64,000 nucleotides of DNA, from the NCBI GenBank assembly GCA_963746185.1, contig CAVVAE010000004.1, forward strand, positions 1,674,001 to 1,738,000, written 5' to 3'. Source of the DNA: CAVVAE01 sp963746185 (GTDB lineage Bacteria > Actinomycetota > Actinomycetes > Propionibacteriales > Nocardioidaceae). The number at the start of each line of letters is the position of its first letter. The stretch's first letter is position 1. Below the pieces are notes generated by a model. It saw only the letters and a program-made list of their open reading frames with translations, searched no databases and was not told where the DNA came from. The position numbers were made by a program, and so were the translations under genes. Positions 1-10,107 of the stretch are shown piece by piece.

Positions 1-123
1 CCGCTCGATCATGGCGTTCCACACGGTGCGCGCTTCGTCGTACCCGCTGTCGCCGGGCAGCAGCAGTTCGCCGTCGAGCCGCTCGGCCAGTGACTTCACC
101 CGGCCCCCCATCAGGGTTGTCAT
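1..123 (-). CDS. FAD-binding oxidoreductase, N-terminal fragment (cut by window edge)
   Basis: Only the first 41 codons lie in the window; the gene runs off the left edge. The reverse-strand reading starts at the ATG at 123 with a GAGGAG ribosome site 6 bases upstream. The translation ends in a GYDEARTVWNAMIER stretch. That pattern is typical of the N-terminus of BBE-like FAD-linked oxidases, where it precedes the PP-loop FAD-binding domain. Substrate cannot be told from the fragment. The assignment rests on family memory of this short motif. Confidence 0.6.
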   Translation of the reverse strand, partial: MTTLMGGRVKSLAERLDGELLLPGDSGYDEARTVWNAMIER

Positions 124-258
124 GTCGTGCTCCTCAAGTCGCCTAAGAACGTGAGAGACCACCATTGCAGCGATCGGACGTTTCGTTAAGGGCCAGTTTC
201 GTCAACACACGCTGGTCCAGTAGTGCAGCGGGCGTGCTGGGGTTTGGAGCGCGAGCGG

Positions 259-1434
259 CTAGTCGACCTGGTCGGGCGACGCGGTGAAGGTGTTGCACAC
301 GGCGGTGTCATTGCGCGTGAACCCGGTCATGATCCATTCCCGGTTCGAGCCGCCGGAGCCATGGTCGCGCTGGTCATCGGAACCGCCCGGCTCGTCACCG
401 AAGGAACCGGCCACCTGCTGAAGCGTGCTGACACGTTGCTCGGTCATCGGGAAGGTGTCGGCGATCGCGCCGAGGAAGAGTCCGCCCATGCAGCTCGCTT
501 GGAGCTCAAGCCGGCGGTTGAGTTCGAGGCGTTGGTCGAAGGCGTCGTGGACGACATCGTCGAATGCACTCAGTATGTTGGTTTCTCGTTGCACGTGGTG
601 CCCGAACTCGTGCCCGATCACGATCGCGTACGCGACATCGATGTTGTCGAAGAACTTGCGCATCTGCGGGACGTCGGCGTACATCACCGTGTCGCCGGGA
701 CAGTAGAACGCCAGGGTGCGCCCGTCCTCTGGTGAGGCGTTGCCGCAAGGTGTGTTGACGGCTGAGTCGAAGACGACCAACCCCGGCTCCGTGTAGGAGT
801 AGCCAGCACCTTCGACGACCGGCCGCCACTCATCGTTGAGACAGCCCATCAGCGACTCGTAAAAGACCGTCTGCTCCTCTTTCGAGGCGTCACCGAGACC
901 GGGAGCCGGGCAGTCGCCGTTGGCCAAACCCCCTTGTTCGTAAAGGGTGTTCCGCTCCAGAACTGCCTCGGGATCGCTCGGATCGACAGGTGAGGTGCCT
1001 GGGCTGTCTGCGCGAGCGGGCGAGTGGTCGACTGACCCCGTCGCGGAGCGCGGGTCGCCGGTAAGGGCGCTCAGCAGGATGAGCACGAAGAACAACGAGG
1101 CGCCGATTCCGACGATCGCGAGCATGACATTGGTCATCGGACTCCGCCGTCGACGTGGCGGCGGAGGCGCCCAGCCGCCGTACCCCCACGGAGGTGGAGA
1201 CCCCCACGGTTGCTGTTGCTGAGGTGGGTACTGCTGGTAGGCGTCGAACGGCTGCGGTTGGTAGCGCGGTTGCTGTCGGGGTGGCGGCCAGCCCTGCGGC
1301 GGGGATTGCGGCGGGTAACCCGATGGCGGCGGGTACGGCGATTGGGGTGGTGCCACGTAGTAGCGCTGCGGGTTCTGAGGCGGCGGGAGCACGTGACGGG
1401 GAGGCAATGGCCGGTAGTGCGGCTCCTCAGTCAT
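259..1434 (-). CDS. Neutral zinc metallopeptidase, membrane-anchored (YpfJ/Zn_peptidase family)
   Basis: A 391-residue protein. Residues 1-95 are a Pro/Gln/Tyr-rich cytoplasmic tail, followed by one transmembrane helix (MLAIVGIGASLFFVLILLSA) at about 103-122. An extracytoplasmic zinc-peptidase domain follows. It carries the HEFGHHVQ zinc site and a downstream ELQASCMGG segment containing the third-ligand glutamate, as in the putative neutral zinc metallopeptidase family. I chose the ATG at 1434 because GAGGGG lies just upstream; an ATG 12 codons earlier lacks this. The repetitive proline-rich tail is common in actinobacterial membrane proteins and probably mediates protein contacts. Substrate is unknown. 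Confidence 0.85.
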   Translation of the reverse strand: MTEEPHYRPLPPRHVLPPPQNPQRYYVAPPQSPYPPPSGYPPQSPPQGWPPPRQQPRYQPQPFDAYQQYPPQQQQPWGSPPPWGYGGWAPPPPRRRRSPMTNVMLAIVGIGASLFFVLILLSALTGDPRSATGSVDHSPARADSPGTSPVDPSDPEAVLERNTLYEQGGLANGDCPAPGLGDASKEEQTVFYESLMGCLNDEWRPVVEGAGYSYTEPGLVVFDSAVNTPCGNASPEDGRTLAFYCPGDTVMYADVPQMRKFFDNIDVAYAIVIGHEFGHHVQRETNILSAFDDVVHDAFDQRLELNRRLELQASCMGGLFLGAIADTFPMTEQRVSTLQQVAGSFGDEPGGSDDQRDHGSGGSNREWIMTGFTRNDTAVCNTFTASPDQVD

Positions 1435-1504
1435 CAGACCTACCCCTCGTCGAACGCGCTCGGTGATCATGCGAGCGCGCCTGGCCGCAGACTACCCTGA
1501 CGGC

Positions 1505-3256
1505 ATGTCCGCCACCCGTCTGCGCGTTGCGAGGTCGCGACCACCAACGCGAGGCGCGGTCGTGGTGGCCTCCCTGGTGACTTCGGTGGCATCGCTGACG
1601 GGAGTTGTGGCGCTGGCTGGACCGGCTTGGTCCGCCGAGGCGGGGAGCATCTCGCACTACGCCGCGACGGTCCGGGTGAGCGAAGACGGCCAGCTGCACG
1701 TGGCGGAGGCGGTCACGTACGACCTCGCGGGTACGCCGACCGACCATCTCGAGCGAACCATCACGACGCGTGAGCACTACGACGCCGAGGACGACCGCGT
1801 CTACGACCTGAACAATGTCGTGGTCGACGCAGTGCAGACCGACGTCGAAGCAACAGTGTCCGATGGTGACGACGTTGCCACCATCGAAGTCGACCTCCCC
1901 GAGCCGCAGTCGGATCAGGTCACGGTGACGTTCGACTACGACATCGATGGCGCTGTGGCTCAGACCACCGACGGTCTCGAGGTCCGATGGCCTGTGGTCC
2001 AGGGCTTCGGGGTCCCCCTCGACAGGGCGACCGTCGTCTGGAACGCGCCGGACACCTTGTGGCTGTCCTGCCTTGCCGGCGCTCCGGGATCGAGCCGCCC
2101 ATGTACGACGTCGCAGAGCGTCGACGTGCCCGCGCCGACCATGACGCAGCTCGGTCTCGCGGCCGGGGACCAGCTGGTCGGCATCCTCGGCTTGAGCGCC
2201 GAGTCAGGTGTCTCACCGAGCACCGACCTGCAGGCGAGGTGGAGCCTCGCCCGTGCGTTCACTGCGAGCGGCACGCCGCTTTTGGTCGCCCTGGCAGTCC
2301 TTGCGTTTGGCGTGCTGGCGGCATTCCTGTTGTGGTGGACGCGAGGGCGCGACACGGGGTCCGACGCGCGAGACCGCGTCCAGCCGCTCGTCGACGATGG
2401 CAGTGGTCGGCTGGTGTTGGCTCCGCCGAGTGGCGTGCGCCCGGGGCAGATGGGCACGCTCGTCGACGAGCACGCTGACATCGTCGACGTCACCTCGACG
2501 ATCATCGATCTCGCGGCTCGCAACTACGTGTTTGTCGAGGAGCTGCCGCGTTCCGACTTCGGTCGCCTGGACTGGGCGCTGCGGCGGCGCAACGACCCCG
2601 GCGACGAGCTGCTCGCCTACGAGCGGGAGGTCTTCGACGCGGTCTTCTCGACCTCCGACACGGTCTTGGTGAGTGAGCTCGGTGAGACCTTGCGCGCCCG
2701 GCTGCCTGCCGTGCAGGCGCTGTTGTACGACGACATGGTCGACCAGGGCTGGTTCGGCGAACGTCCTGACGCGGTTCGCTCCCGCTGGACGACGGCTGGC
2801 TGGGTGTTGGTTGCGGCAGGGGTGGTGCTGACCGTCGTACTTGCGCTGTCGAGCACGTTCGGATTGGTGGGGCTGTCGGTCACCCTGGCCGGTGTGGCCC
2901 TCGTGTGGGCGGGTCAAATTGCACCGGCGCGAACGGCGAAGGGCAGCACGGTGCTGGCCGAACTGCATGACTTCCGGGCGTTCCTCGAACAGGCCAACGT
3001 CTCGAACATCCCGATCGAGCAGCGGCAAGAGCTGATCTCCCGGTGCTACCCCTACGCCGTGGTGTTCGGGCTGGGGGAGCGGTGGGCGACCGCCCTCGCA
3101 GCGACCGACCCGGATGACACCCCAGACGAGCCGCTGTACTGGTTCGGGGCGCCGGAGAACTGGCACTTGTCTGATGCGGCGCCCTCTCTGGTCCAGCTCG
3201 CGTCAGCGCTCAATGCCGCCATCTCCACTCGCCGCCTTCTCGCGCCGACCACCTAA
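1505..3256 (+). CDS. DUF2207 domain-containing membrane protein
   Basis: About 583 residues. An N-terminal signal-like helix (residues ~15-40) is followed by an extracellular beta-rich DUF2207 region (HYAATVRVSEDGQLHVAEAVTYDL). There is a transmembrane helix near residue 265, a cytoplasmic stretch, and two more helices near 435-475. This is the usual arrangement of DUF2207 proteins, whose function is unknown. The upstream start at 1463 would add 14 residues; I prefer the ATG at 1505 because it puts the signal helix near the N-terminus, but neither start has a strong ribosome site. It is divergent from the zinc peptidase gene. Confidence 0.8.
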   Translation: MSATRLRVARSRPPTRGAVVVASLVTSVASLTGVVALAGPAWSAEAGSISHYAATVRVSEDGQLHVAEAVTYDLAGTPTDHLERTITTREHYDAEDDRVYDLNNVVVDAVQTDVEATVSDGDDVATIEVDLPEPQSDQVTVTFDYDIDGAVAQTTDGLEVRWPVVQGFGVPLDRATVVWNAPDTLWLSCLAGAPGSSRPCTTSQSVDVPAPTMTQLGLAAGDQLVGILGLSAESGVSPSTDLQARWSLARAFTASGTPLLVALAVLAFGVLAAFLLWWTRGRDTGSDARDRVQPLVDDGSGRLVLAPPSGVRPGQMGTLVDEHADIVDVTSTIIDLAARNYVFVEELPRSDFGRLDWALRRRNDPGDELLAYEREVFDAVFSTSDTVLVSELGETLRARLPAVQALLYDDMVDQGWFGERPDAVRSRWTTAGWVLVAAGVVLTVVLALSSTFGLVGLSVTLAGVALVWAGQIAPARTAKGSTVLAELHDFRAFLEQANVSNIPIEQRQELISRCYPYAVVFGLGERWATALAATDPDDTPDEPLYWFGAPENWHLSDAAPSLVQLASALNAAISTRRLLAPTT

Positions 3257-3262
3257 CCCGGG

Positions 3263-4456
3263 CTACCAGTTGGGTTCGCTGGGAGCCGGAGGAAGGGGTA
3301 CGTCCGGAGGGTGGACGACGTACACGATGCCGCCTGAGTGTGGGGCCGGCAGCCAGACGTTCTCGAACTCGGTGCGGTCATAGACCACGCGCACCTCGTC
3401 GTTGCTGGCCACCAGGTGTGACGCCGGGTCGTTGACGACAACATCGCCCTCGGGAGTGAAGCCCACCAGCACCATCAGGTGGCCGTCGGTGTCGTAGCCG
3501 GCGCCGCTCAGCTCGTTCTCCCTGAACGACACGGACACGATCAGCGGGATGCCCGCCTTGATGAACTGCTCGGCCTCGGTGAGCGAGCGAAGCCGGGTGA
3601 TGAACGCCTTCAGGCCGTAGCGGGCGGCGTACGCCGTGTTGAAGGACCAGTTGCCCGTGCCGTCGTAGTCGTGGTCGTAGGTGTTGGCTGCGGCGTGGAC
3701 GACCCACGGATCGCTGCACGCCGAATCGACCCAGGCGTACTCGTCCAGTGTCGGGCCGCGTCCCCAGAACGCCAGCACCATCGCGGTCGACGTCGCACTG
3801 CACCAGGCCTCGCCGCCGTTGTTGTACTGCGGGTACTCGCCGATGTGCAGCTCCTGGCTGTACGCCGGCACGTCCAACGTGATGCCCTCGGCACCTCCGA
3901 GCGGGCTCGCTGCGAGCGGACCCGCGTCAGTAGGCAGCGCCGACGCCATCGCACTGATCAGGGTGACCGAGGGGGTAGTAGATGACCCGACTTCGCGGAG
4001 CAGCGACAGCGTGAGCTGCCAGGTCGACAGGGACCGCTCCTTCTTCGCGATGAGTACGTCGGTCACGACACTCGCCAGGTCATCGTCTTGCGCCGGCACG
4101 GTGGTGCGGTGGATCGGGCCGTCGCCAGCCGTCCAGCGGCCGAGCACGTAGTCCTTCGACGTGCTTCCGTCATCGGTCTTGCCGTGTACGGAGACCTGCA
4201 GCCAGGTCCCGTCAGGAGCGTCGGCGTTCCATGAGGCGACGAGCTCGGTGTAGTCGAAGCCTGGACTGATCTCGGGCGACGTCCACGTCGCGACCTCGTA
4301 CGTCGTCGGGGGCGCCTCGCTGAAGGGATCGGTATGCACGAGCGTCGACGTCGGAGTGTCGATCACGAGTGCATCGCCGACCAGCATCGTCCCGTCGTGC
4401 GTCCCAGCAGCCAGCCCCGAGCCCGAGTCCCACTGCTGGTAGGCGATGTGTGGCAC
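3263..4456 (-). CDS. C39-family cysteine peptidase-like protein (paralogue 1)
   Basis: A 397-residue protein starting at GTG with GGAGA 8 bases upstream. The C-terminal half is a peptidase_C39_2 (papain-like) domain. Its candidate catalytic Cys is in GGEAWCSATS, the His is in DGHLMVLVGF, and an Asp follows in VVNDPAS. The N-terminal ~190 residues form a beta-rich region shared with the adjacent paralogue (SWNADAPDGTWLQVSVHG). No signal peptide is visible here, unlike the neighbour, so either the start is misplaced or this copy is cytoplasmic. C39_2 proteins are often of unknown substrate; calling it an active peptidase is inference. Confidence 0.8.
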   Translation of the reverse strand: MPHIAYQQWDSGSGLAAGTHDGTMLVGDALVIDTPTSTLVHTDPFSEAPPTTYEVATWTSPEISPGFDYTELVASWNADAPDGTWLQVSVHGKTDDGSTSKDYVLGRWTAGDGPIHRTTVPAQDDDLASVVTDVLIAKKERSLSTWQLTLSLLREVGSSTTPSVTLISAMASALPTDAGPLAASPLGGAEGITLDVPAYSQELHIGEYPQYNNGGEAWCSATSTAMVLAFWGRGPTLDEYAWVDSACSDPWVVHAAANTYDHDYDGTGNWSFNTAYAARYGLKAFITRLRSLTEAEQFIKAGIPLIVSVSFRENELSGAGYDTDGHLMVLVGFTPEGDVVVNDPASHLVASNDEVRVVYDRTEFENVWLPAPHSGGIVYVVHPPDVPLPPAPSEPNW

Positions 4457-4577
4457 GGACGTTCTCCGGACGGTCGGGCGGTCAGGCGATGCTGAGGTCA
4501 GGCGGCGCAGACCGGCGTCGACGCCTCGGCGCCGAGCCTTGCACTCATGTGGTCACGACGCGACGGCGGGGGTGCCG

Positions 4578-5909
<1,332 letters not shown>

Positions 5910-5984
5910 CAACCCAGGGTATGCGCCCAGGGCAGGCATGTCGGGGATTCGTCGTTGTCTCGTCGCGGTCGATACCCTGTGCCG

Positions 5985-7397
5985 GTGACGCTTCGCCTGT
6001 ACGACACCGCCACCCGAGAGGTCCGTGACTTCACGCCTCTCGTGCCCGGCCAGGTCGGGATCTACCACTGTGGCCTGACGGTGCAGGGGCCGCCTCACAT
6101 CGGCCACATCCGCAAGGAAGTCGTGTTCGACGTCCTCCGGCGGTGGTTCACGTTTCGCGGGTACGACGTCACGCTGATCGCCAACATCACCGACATCGAC
6201 GACAAGATCCTGGCCAAAGAGGGCGAAGAACACCGGCCGTGGTGGTCGATCGCCTACGCCAACGAACGGGAGCTGCACGACGCCTACCAGGGGCTCGGTT
6301 GCCTGCCACCGACGTACGAGCCCCGCGCCACCGGCCACATCCCCGAGATGCTCGAGCTCATCGGTCAGCTCATCACCAAGGGGCATGCCTACGCGGCGGC
6401 TGATGGGTCAGGCGACGTGTACTTCGACGTGCGCTCGTGGCCGTCGTACGGCGAGCTGTCCAACCAGCGCCTCGACGACATGGAGCCCGCAACCGATGCC
6501 GACCCGCGCGGCAAGCGCGACCCCCGCGACTTCGCCCTCTGGAAAGGCTTCAAGAAGGAAGTGGAGCCGGCGACCGCCGCCTGGCCCTCGCCCTGGGGAC
6601 TCGGTCGACCGGGCTGGCATCTCGAATGTTCGGCGATGGTGGGCAAGTACCTGGGCGATGAGTTCGACATCCATGGTGGCGGTCTGGACCTGCGGTTCCC
6701 GCACCACGAGAACGAGCAGGCCCAGTCGCGGGCGGCCGGCAGACCGTTCGCCCGGACCTGGATGCACAACGCGATGGTCAACTTGGCTGGCGAGAAGATG
6801 AGCAAGTCTGTCGGCAACTCGTTGCTCGTCAGCGAGGTCATCAAACGTGTCAGGCCGATCGAGCTGCGCTACTACCTGATCGCGCCGCACTATCGCTCGA
6901 TCATCGAGTTCGCTGAGGAGTCGCTCGCCGAGGCCGCGACCGCGTTCGAGCGGATGGAGGGGTACGTCGTCCGGGCGACCGAGTTGACCGGCGGTGTCGA
7001 ACCTGCCGACAACGTCTCTCCGGACTTTGCCGCCGCGATGGACGACGACCTCGCGGTGCCCGCCGCCCTCGCCGCCTTGCAAGGCGTGATCCGCGATGGC
7101 AACAAGCTGCTCGCCGATGGCGACTCCGAAGCACTGCGCGCCAACCTGGCAGCCGTTCGTCAGATGCTCGGGGTGCTCGGACTCGATCCGCTCGACCCCG
7201 GCTGGGTGGCTGGCACTCGCGCAGCCGCACCGGGTGGCGTGATCGACTCGTTGGTGGCCGCATTGCTCCAGCAGCGGGAGGACGCCCGAGCGCGCAAGGA
7301 CTTCGCTGCAGCCGACGCGATCCGCGATGAGCTGCGGGACGCCGGTGTCGAGGTGGAGGACACCCCTCAAGGACCCCGATGGACGGTGACGCGCTGA
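5985..7397 (+). CDS. cysS: Cysteinyl-tRNA synthetase
   Basis: Charges tRNA-Cys with cysteine in the cytoplasm. The 470-residue class I synthetase shows the HIGH signature in GPPHIGHIRK, the KMSKS loop in EKMSKSVGN, and zinc-ligand positions in YHCGLTVQG, HLECSAM and HHENE. Length is normal for the family. I chose the GTG at 5985 because conserved residues (VTLRLYDTATREV) begin there. A TACCCT hexamer lies 6 bases upstream, consistent with a leaderless mRNA. The stop overlaps the next gene (TGATG), so it is probably co-translated with the rRNA methyltransferase, a common actinobacterial pairing. Confidence 0.97.
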   Translation: MTLRLYDTATREVRDFTPLVPGQVGIYHCGLTVQGPPHIGHIRKEVVFDVLRRWFTFRGYDVTLIANITDIDDKILAKEGEEHRPWWSIAYANERELHDAYQGLGCLPPTYEPRATGHIPEMLELIGQLITKGHAYAAADGSGDVYFDVRSWPSYGELSNQRLDDMEPATDADPRGKRDPRDFALWKGFKKEVEPATAAWPSPWGLGRPGWHLECSAMVGKYLGDEFDIHGGGLDLRFPHHENEQAQSRAAGRPFARTWMHNAMVNLAGEKMSKSVGNSLLVSEVIKRVRPIELRYYLIAPHYRSIIEFAEESLAEAATAFERMEGYVVRATELTGGVEPADNVSPDFAAAMDDDLAVPAALAALQGVIRDGNKLLADGDSEALRANLAAVRQMLGVLGLDPLDPGWVAGTRAAAPGGVIDSLVAALLQQREDARARKDFAAADAIRDELRDAGVEVEDTPQGPRWTVTR

Positions 7398-8356
7398 TGC
7401 CGGGCAACAGCAAACGCCAAGGCGCAATCCGCAAGCGGCAGGGCGGCAACCCAACCGCTGGCTCGGGGGGTCGTCGTCGCAAGGCTCTCAAGGGCAGAGG
7501 ACCGACCCCGAAGGCGGTCGAGCGGGAAGGACACAAGGCGCACCGCTCGACGAAGTCCGCCGACAAAGCGTCTGCTCCGCGGCAAAGTCGGCGTCGCAAA
7601 TCGACAGCCACCTCGGAATGGGTCGCCGGTCGGAACTCCGTCGTCGAGGCTCTGCAGGCTGGAGTCCCGGTGACCACGTTGTACGTCGCGGAACACGCCG
7701 AGCGTGATGACCGTCTTCGTGAGGCGTTCCGCATCGCGGCTGATCGTCGGGTCTCGATGCTCGAGGTCACCAAGGCCGAGCTCGACCGGATGACCGATCG
7801 CGCTGTGCACCAGGGGCTCGCGATGAAGGTCCCGCCGTATGAGTACGCCGACGCGCATGACCTCGTCGACCAGGCGCACGCCGGCGCAGAAGTGCCGCTC
7901 CTCGTGGCGCTTGACTCCGTGACTGACCCACGCAACCTGGGCGCCGTGGTCCGCTCAGCCGGTGCATTCGGTGCACATGGTGTCGTCGTACCGGAGCGGC
8001 GTGCTGCTGGCATGACCGCGAGTGCCTGGAAGACGTCGGCAGGAGCGGCTGCTCGGGTACCGGTGGCGCGCGCAACCAACCTCACCCGCCAGCTCAAGGA
8101 GTTCCAGCAGCAGGGCCTGATGGTGGCCGGCCTCGATGCCGAAGGCACCGTCGACATTTCCGAGCTCGAGCTCGCCACTGAGCCGCTCGTGCTCGTCGTC
8201 GGCAGCGAGGGCAAGGGTCTCTCGCGACTTGTTAGTGAGACGTGCGACGTGCTCGTGCGCATCCCGATGTCGGCCACGACCGAGTCGCTGAATGCCGGGG
8301 TGGCTGCCGGTATCGCGTTGTACGAGATCGACCGCCTGCGTCGTACGAAGCGTTAG
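7397..8356 (+). CDS. rlmB: 23S rRNA (guanosine-2'-O-) methyltransferase, RlmB/TrmH (SPOUT) family
   Basis: A 319-residue SPOUT methyltransferase. A Lys/Arg-rich N-terminal tail of ~75 residues precedes the substrate-binding domain (AGRNSVVEALQAG). The catalytic domain has motif 1 LDSVTDPRNLGAVVRSA, motif 2 LVVGSEGKGLSRLV and motif 3 IPMSATTESLNAGVAAGIALYE. It methylates a 2'-OH of large-subunit rRNA using S-adenosylmethionine. The ATG at 7397 overlaps the cysS stop, indicating coupling. The exact nucleotide modified (RlmB G2251-type or a TsnR-like site) is not settled by the sequence. Confidence 0.92.
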   Translation: MPGNSKRQGAIRKRQGGNPTAGSGGRRRKALKGRGPTPKAVEREGHKAHRSTKSADKASAPRQSRRRKSTATSEWVAGRNSVVEALQAGVPVTTLYVAEHAERDDRLREAFRIAADRRVSMLEVTKAELDRMTDRAVHQGLAMKVPPYEYADAHDLVDQAHAGAEVPLLVALDSVTDPRNLGAVVRSAGAFGAHGVVVPERRAAGMTASAWKTSAGAAARVPVARATNLTRQLKEFQQQGLMVAGLDAEGTVDISELELATEPLVLVVGSEGKGLSRLVSETCDVLVRIPMSATTESLNAGVAAGIALYEIDRLRRTKR

Positions 8357-8364
8357 AGATCGCC

Positions 8365-9522
8365 ATGCCTGTTGAACGTCTGCTTCCCTCCGATGAGGCT
8401 CGCGACCTGCTCGAGCTGGTCCGCGAGATTGCCTCCGAGCAGCTCGCCCCTCGCGCGTCTCAGGCGGAAGCCGACGCGGAGTTCCCTCGCGATGTCTTCC
8501 ACCTGCTCGGCAAGACCGGGTTGATGTCGTTACCGTTTACCGAAGAGGACGGTGGTGGCGGGCAGCCTTACGAGGTCTACCTGCAGGTGCTCGAAGAGAT
8601 CGCCACCGCATGGATGAGCGTCGCGGTCGATGTCTCGGTGCACACCCTGTCGTCGTCGGCGCTGGCGCGGTTCGGCACTGACGAGCAGCGTGCTCACTGG
8701 CTTCCCGGCATGCTCGGCGGTGACCAGCTCGGCGCCTATGCACTGTCGGAGCCGCAGGCTGGGTCGGACGTCTCGGCGATCGCTACCAAGGCTGTCCTTG
8801 ATGGCGACGACTACGTCATCAACGGGACGAAGGCATGGATCAGCCACGGCCCGCACGCCGACTTCTTCTTGCTGTTTGCGCGTACGTCGGCTGACCCCAG
8901 GGCTGGGCTCTCCGCGTTTCACGTGCCAGCAGGGACGGACGGTCTCAGCTTCGGTGCGCCGGAGAAGAAGATGGGCATGACCGCTTCGACAACGACCCAA
9001 GTGCTCTTTGATAACGCCCATGTGCCCGCTGACCTTCGCATCGGTGCCGAGGGTGAAGGCATGACAATCGCCTTGTCTGCTTTGGATTCCGGGCGGTTGG
9101 GGATCGCCGCGTGCTCGACCGGGTTGGCCCAGTCAGCTCTCGACTTGGCGGTCTCGTACGCCGCCGAACGCAAACAGTTCGGCAAGGCGATCGCGGAGTT
9201 CCAGGGCCTGCAGTTCTTGCTGGCCGACATGGCTGCTGCAGTCGAGTCGGCCCGGGCGACGTACCTGCATGCGGCCCGGTTGCGCGACGCCGGCCGCCCC
9301 TTCAGCCGCCAAGCCTCGATCGCCAAGCTTGTCGCGACCGATGCGGCAATGCGGGTCACTACTGATGCGGTGCAGGTGCTCGGTGGGTACGGCTACACAC
9401 GCGACTTCCCGGCCGAGCGCTACATGCGGGAGGCGAAGGTGACGCAGATCTTCGAGGGCACCAACCAGATTCAGCGCATGGTGATTGCTCGCTCGCTCCT
9501 CAAGGAACTCCGCAGCTCTTGA
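8365..9522 (+). CDS. Acyl-CoA dehydrogenase
   Basis: A 385-residue FAD-dependent dehydrogenase that introduces an alpha-beta double bond in acyl-CoA thioesters and passes electrons to electron-transfer flavoprotein. Family signatures visible are YALSEPQAGSDVSAI, GTKAWISHG, QFGKAIAEFQGLQ and the C-terminal QVLGGYGYTRDFPAERYMREAKVTQIFEGTNQIQRMVI, which includes the catalytic-base glutamate region. The start at 8365 lies 8 bases after the rRNA methyltransferase stop; an earlier in-frame start would overlap that gene. It appears to be the third gene of the cysS operon. Chain-length specificity is unknown. Confidence 0.93.
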   Translation: MPVERLLPSDEARDLLELVREIASEQLAPRASQAEADAEFPRDVFHLLGKTGLMSLPFTEEDGGGGQPYEVYLQVLEEIATAWMSVAVDVSVHTLSSSALARFGTDEQRAHWLPGMLGGDQLGAYALSEPQAGSDVSAIATKAVLDGDDYVINGTKAWISHGPHADFFLLFARTSADPRAGLSAFHVPAGTDGLSFGAPEKKMGMTASTTTQVLFDNAHVPADLRIGAEGEGMTIALSALDSGRLGIAACSTGLAQSALDLAVSYAAERKQFGKAIAEFQGLQFLLADMAAAVESARATYLHAARLRDAGRPFSRQASIAKLVATDAAMRVTTDAVQVLGGYGYTRDFPAERYMREAKVTQIFEGTNQIQRMVIARSLLKELRSS

Positions 9523-9542
9523 CTTTTGGTGAGCGTCCGCTG

Positions 9543-9610
9543 CGGTCGGGCTCTTGCGCCTGTCGCTTCGCTCCCTGACGGCGCTACGAGTCGCGCCCTC
9601 CCGCGACCGC
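9543..9610. repeat. Dispersed ~60-bp repeat, copy B, intergenic
   Basis: Intergenic relative of the element at 5761-5818: CGGTCGGGCTCT, TGACGGCGCT and CGAGTC blocks in the same order, ending CGCGACCGC. The ends pair as a short inverted repeat (GCGGTCG/CGACCGC), so it can form a hairpin between two convergent genes. It may help terminate transcription there. Confidence 0.6.
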
Positions 9611-9678
9611 TCAACACTGTCAACTCCGGACCCAGTTCCTTGAGGTGCGGCTCGACTGGGTCGCTTCGGTAGGAAGGC

Positions 9679-10089
9679 CTACTGCTCGGGCAGCACCTCG
9701 GGGTCTTCGCGCTCGCTCGCCTGGCGCGCCTGCTCGTGGAACCGGCTGCCAACGATCCGGGTGAAGACGACGCTGGCCACCAGGCCAGCCATCACCATTC
9801 CCACCGCGATAGCGCCCATCAAGGCCTGACCCTCGGGGCTCTTCAGGACGACTCCGCTCAGGTACAGACCCAGCCCGACGGTCAACAGCAGGAAGCCGAT
9901 TCGTTTCTCTGCCAACAGCTGGGCATGCGTAGACAGCGTGTCGGACTCCCCCACGGCTGCACCCTCCTCGCCTATTTCCTCGCGCAGCTCGACGATTGAC
10001 TCGGCGTTGTGAGCGTGCGCGAGGACACCCGCCCCCACCAGGTCCAACGCCACGCCGCTCACCAAGAGCACCTCGGTTGTCAGACTCAC
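9679..10089 (-). CDS. Conserved small membrane protein of unknown function
   Basis: A 136-residue protein. An N-terminal hydrophobic helix (VLLVSGVALDLVGAGVLA) is followed by an acidic segment (residues ~28-52) and two closely spaced helices (FLLLTVGLGLYLSGVVL and LMGAIAVGMVMAGLVASVVF). It ends in a charged cytoplasmic tail. The start ATG at 10089 is preceded by GAGGAG. It lies 18 bases downstream of the DUF4032 gene on the same strand, so the two are probably cotranscribed. I do not recognise the family. Confidence 0.7.
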   Translation of the reverse strand: MSLTTEVLLVSGVALDLVGAGVLAHAHNAESIVELREEIGEEGAAVGESDTLSTHAQLLAEKRIGFLLLTVGLGLYLSGVVLKSPEGQALMGAIAVGMVMAGLVASVVFTRIVGSRFHEQARQASEREDPEVLPEQ

Positions 10090-10107
10090 AGCGGCTCCTC
10101 CTCGGGG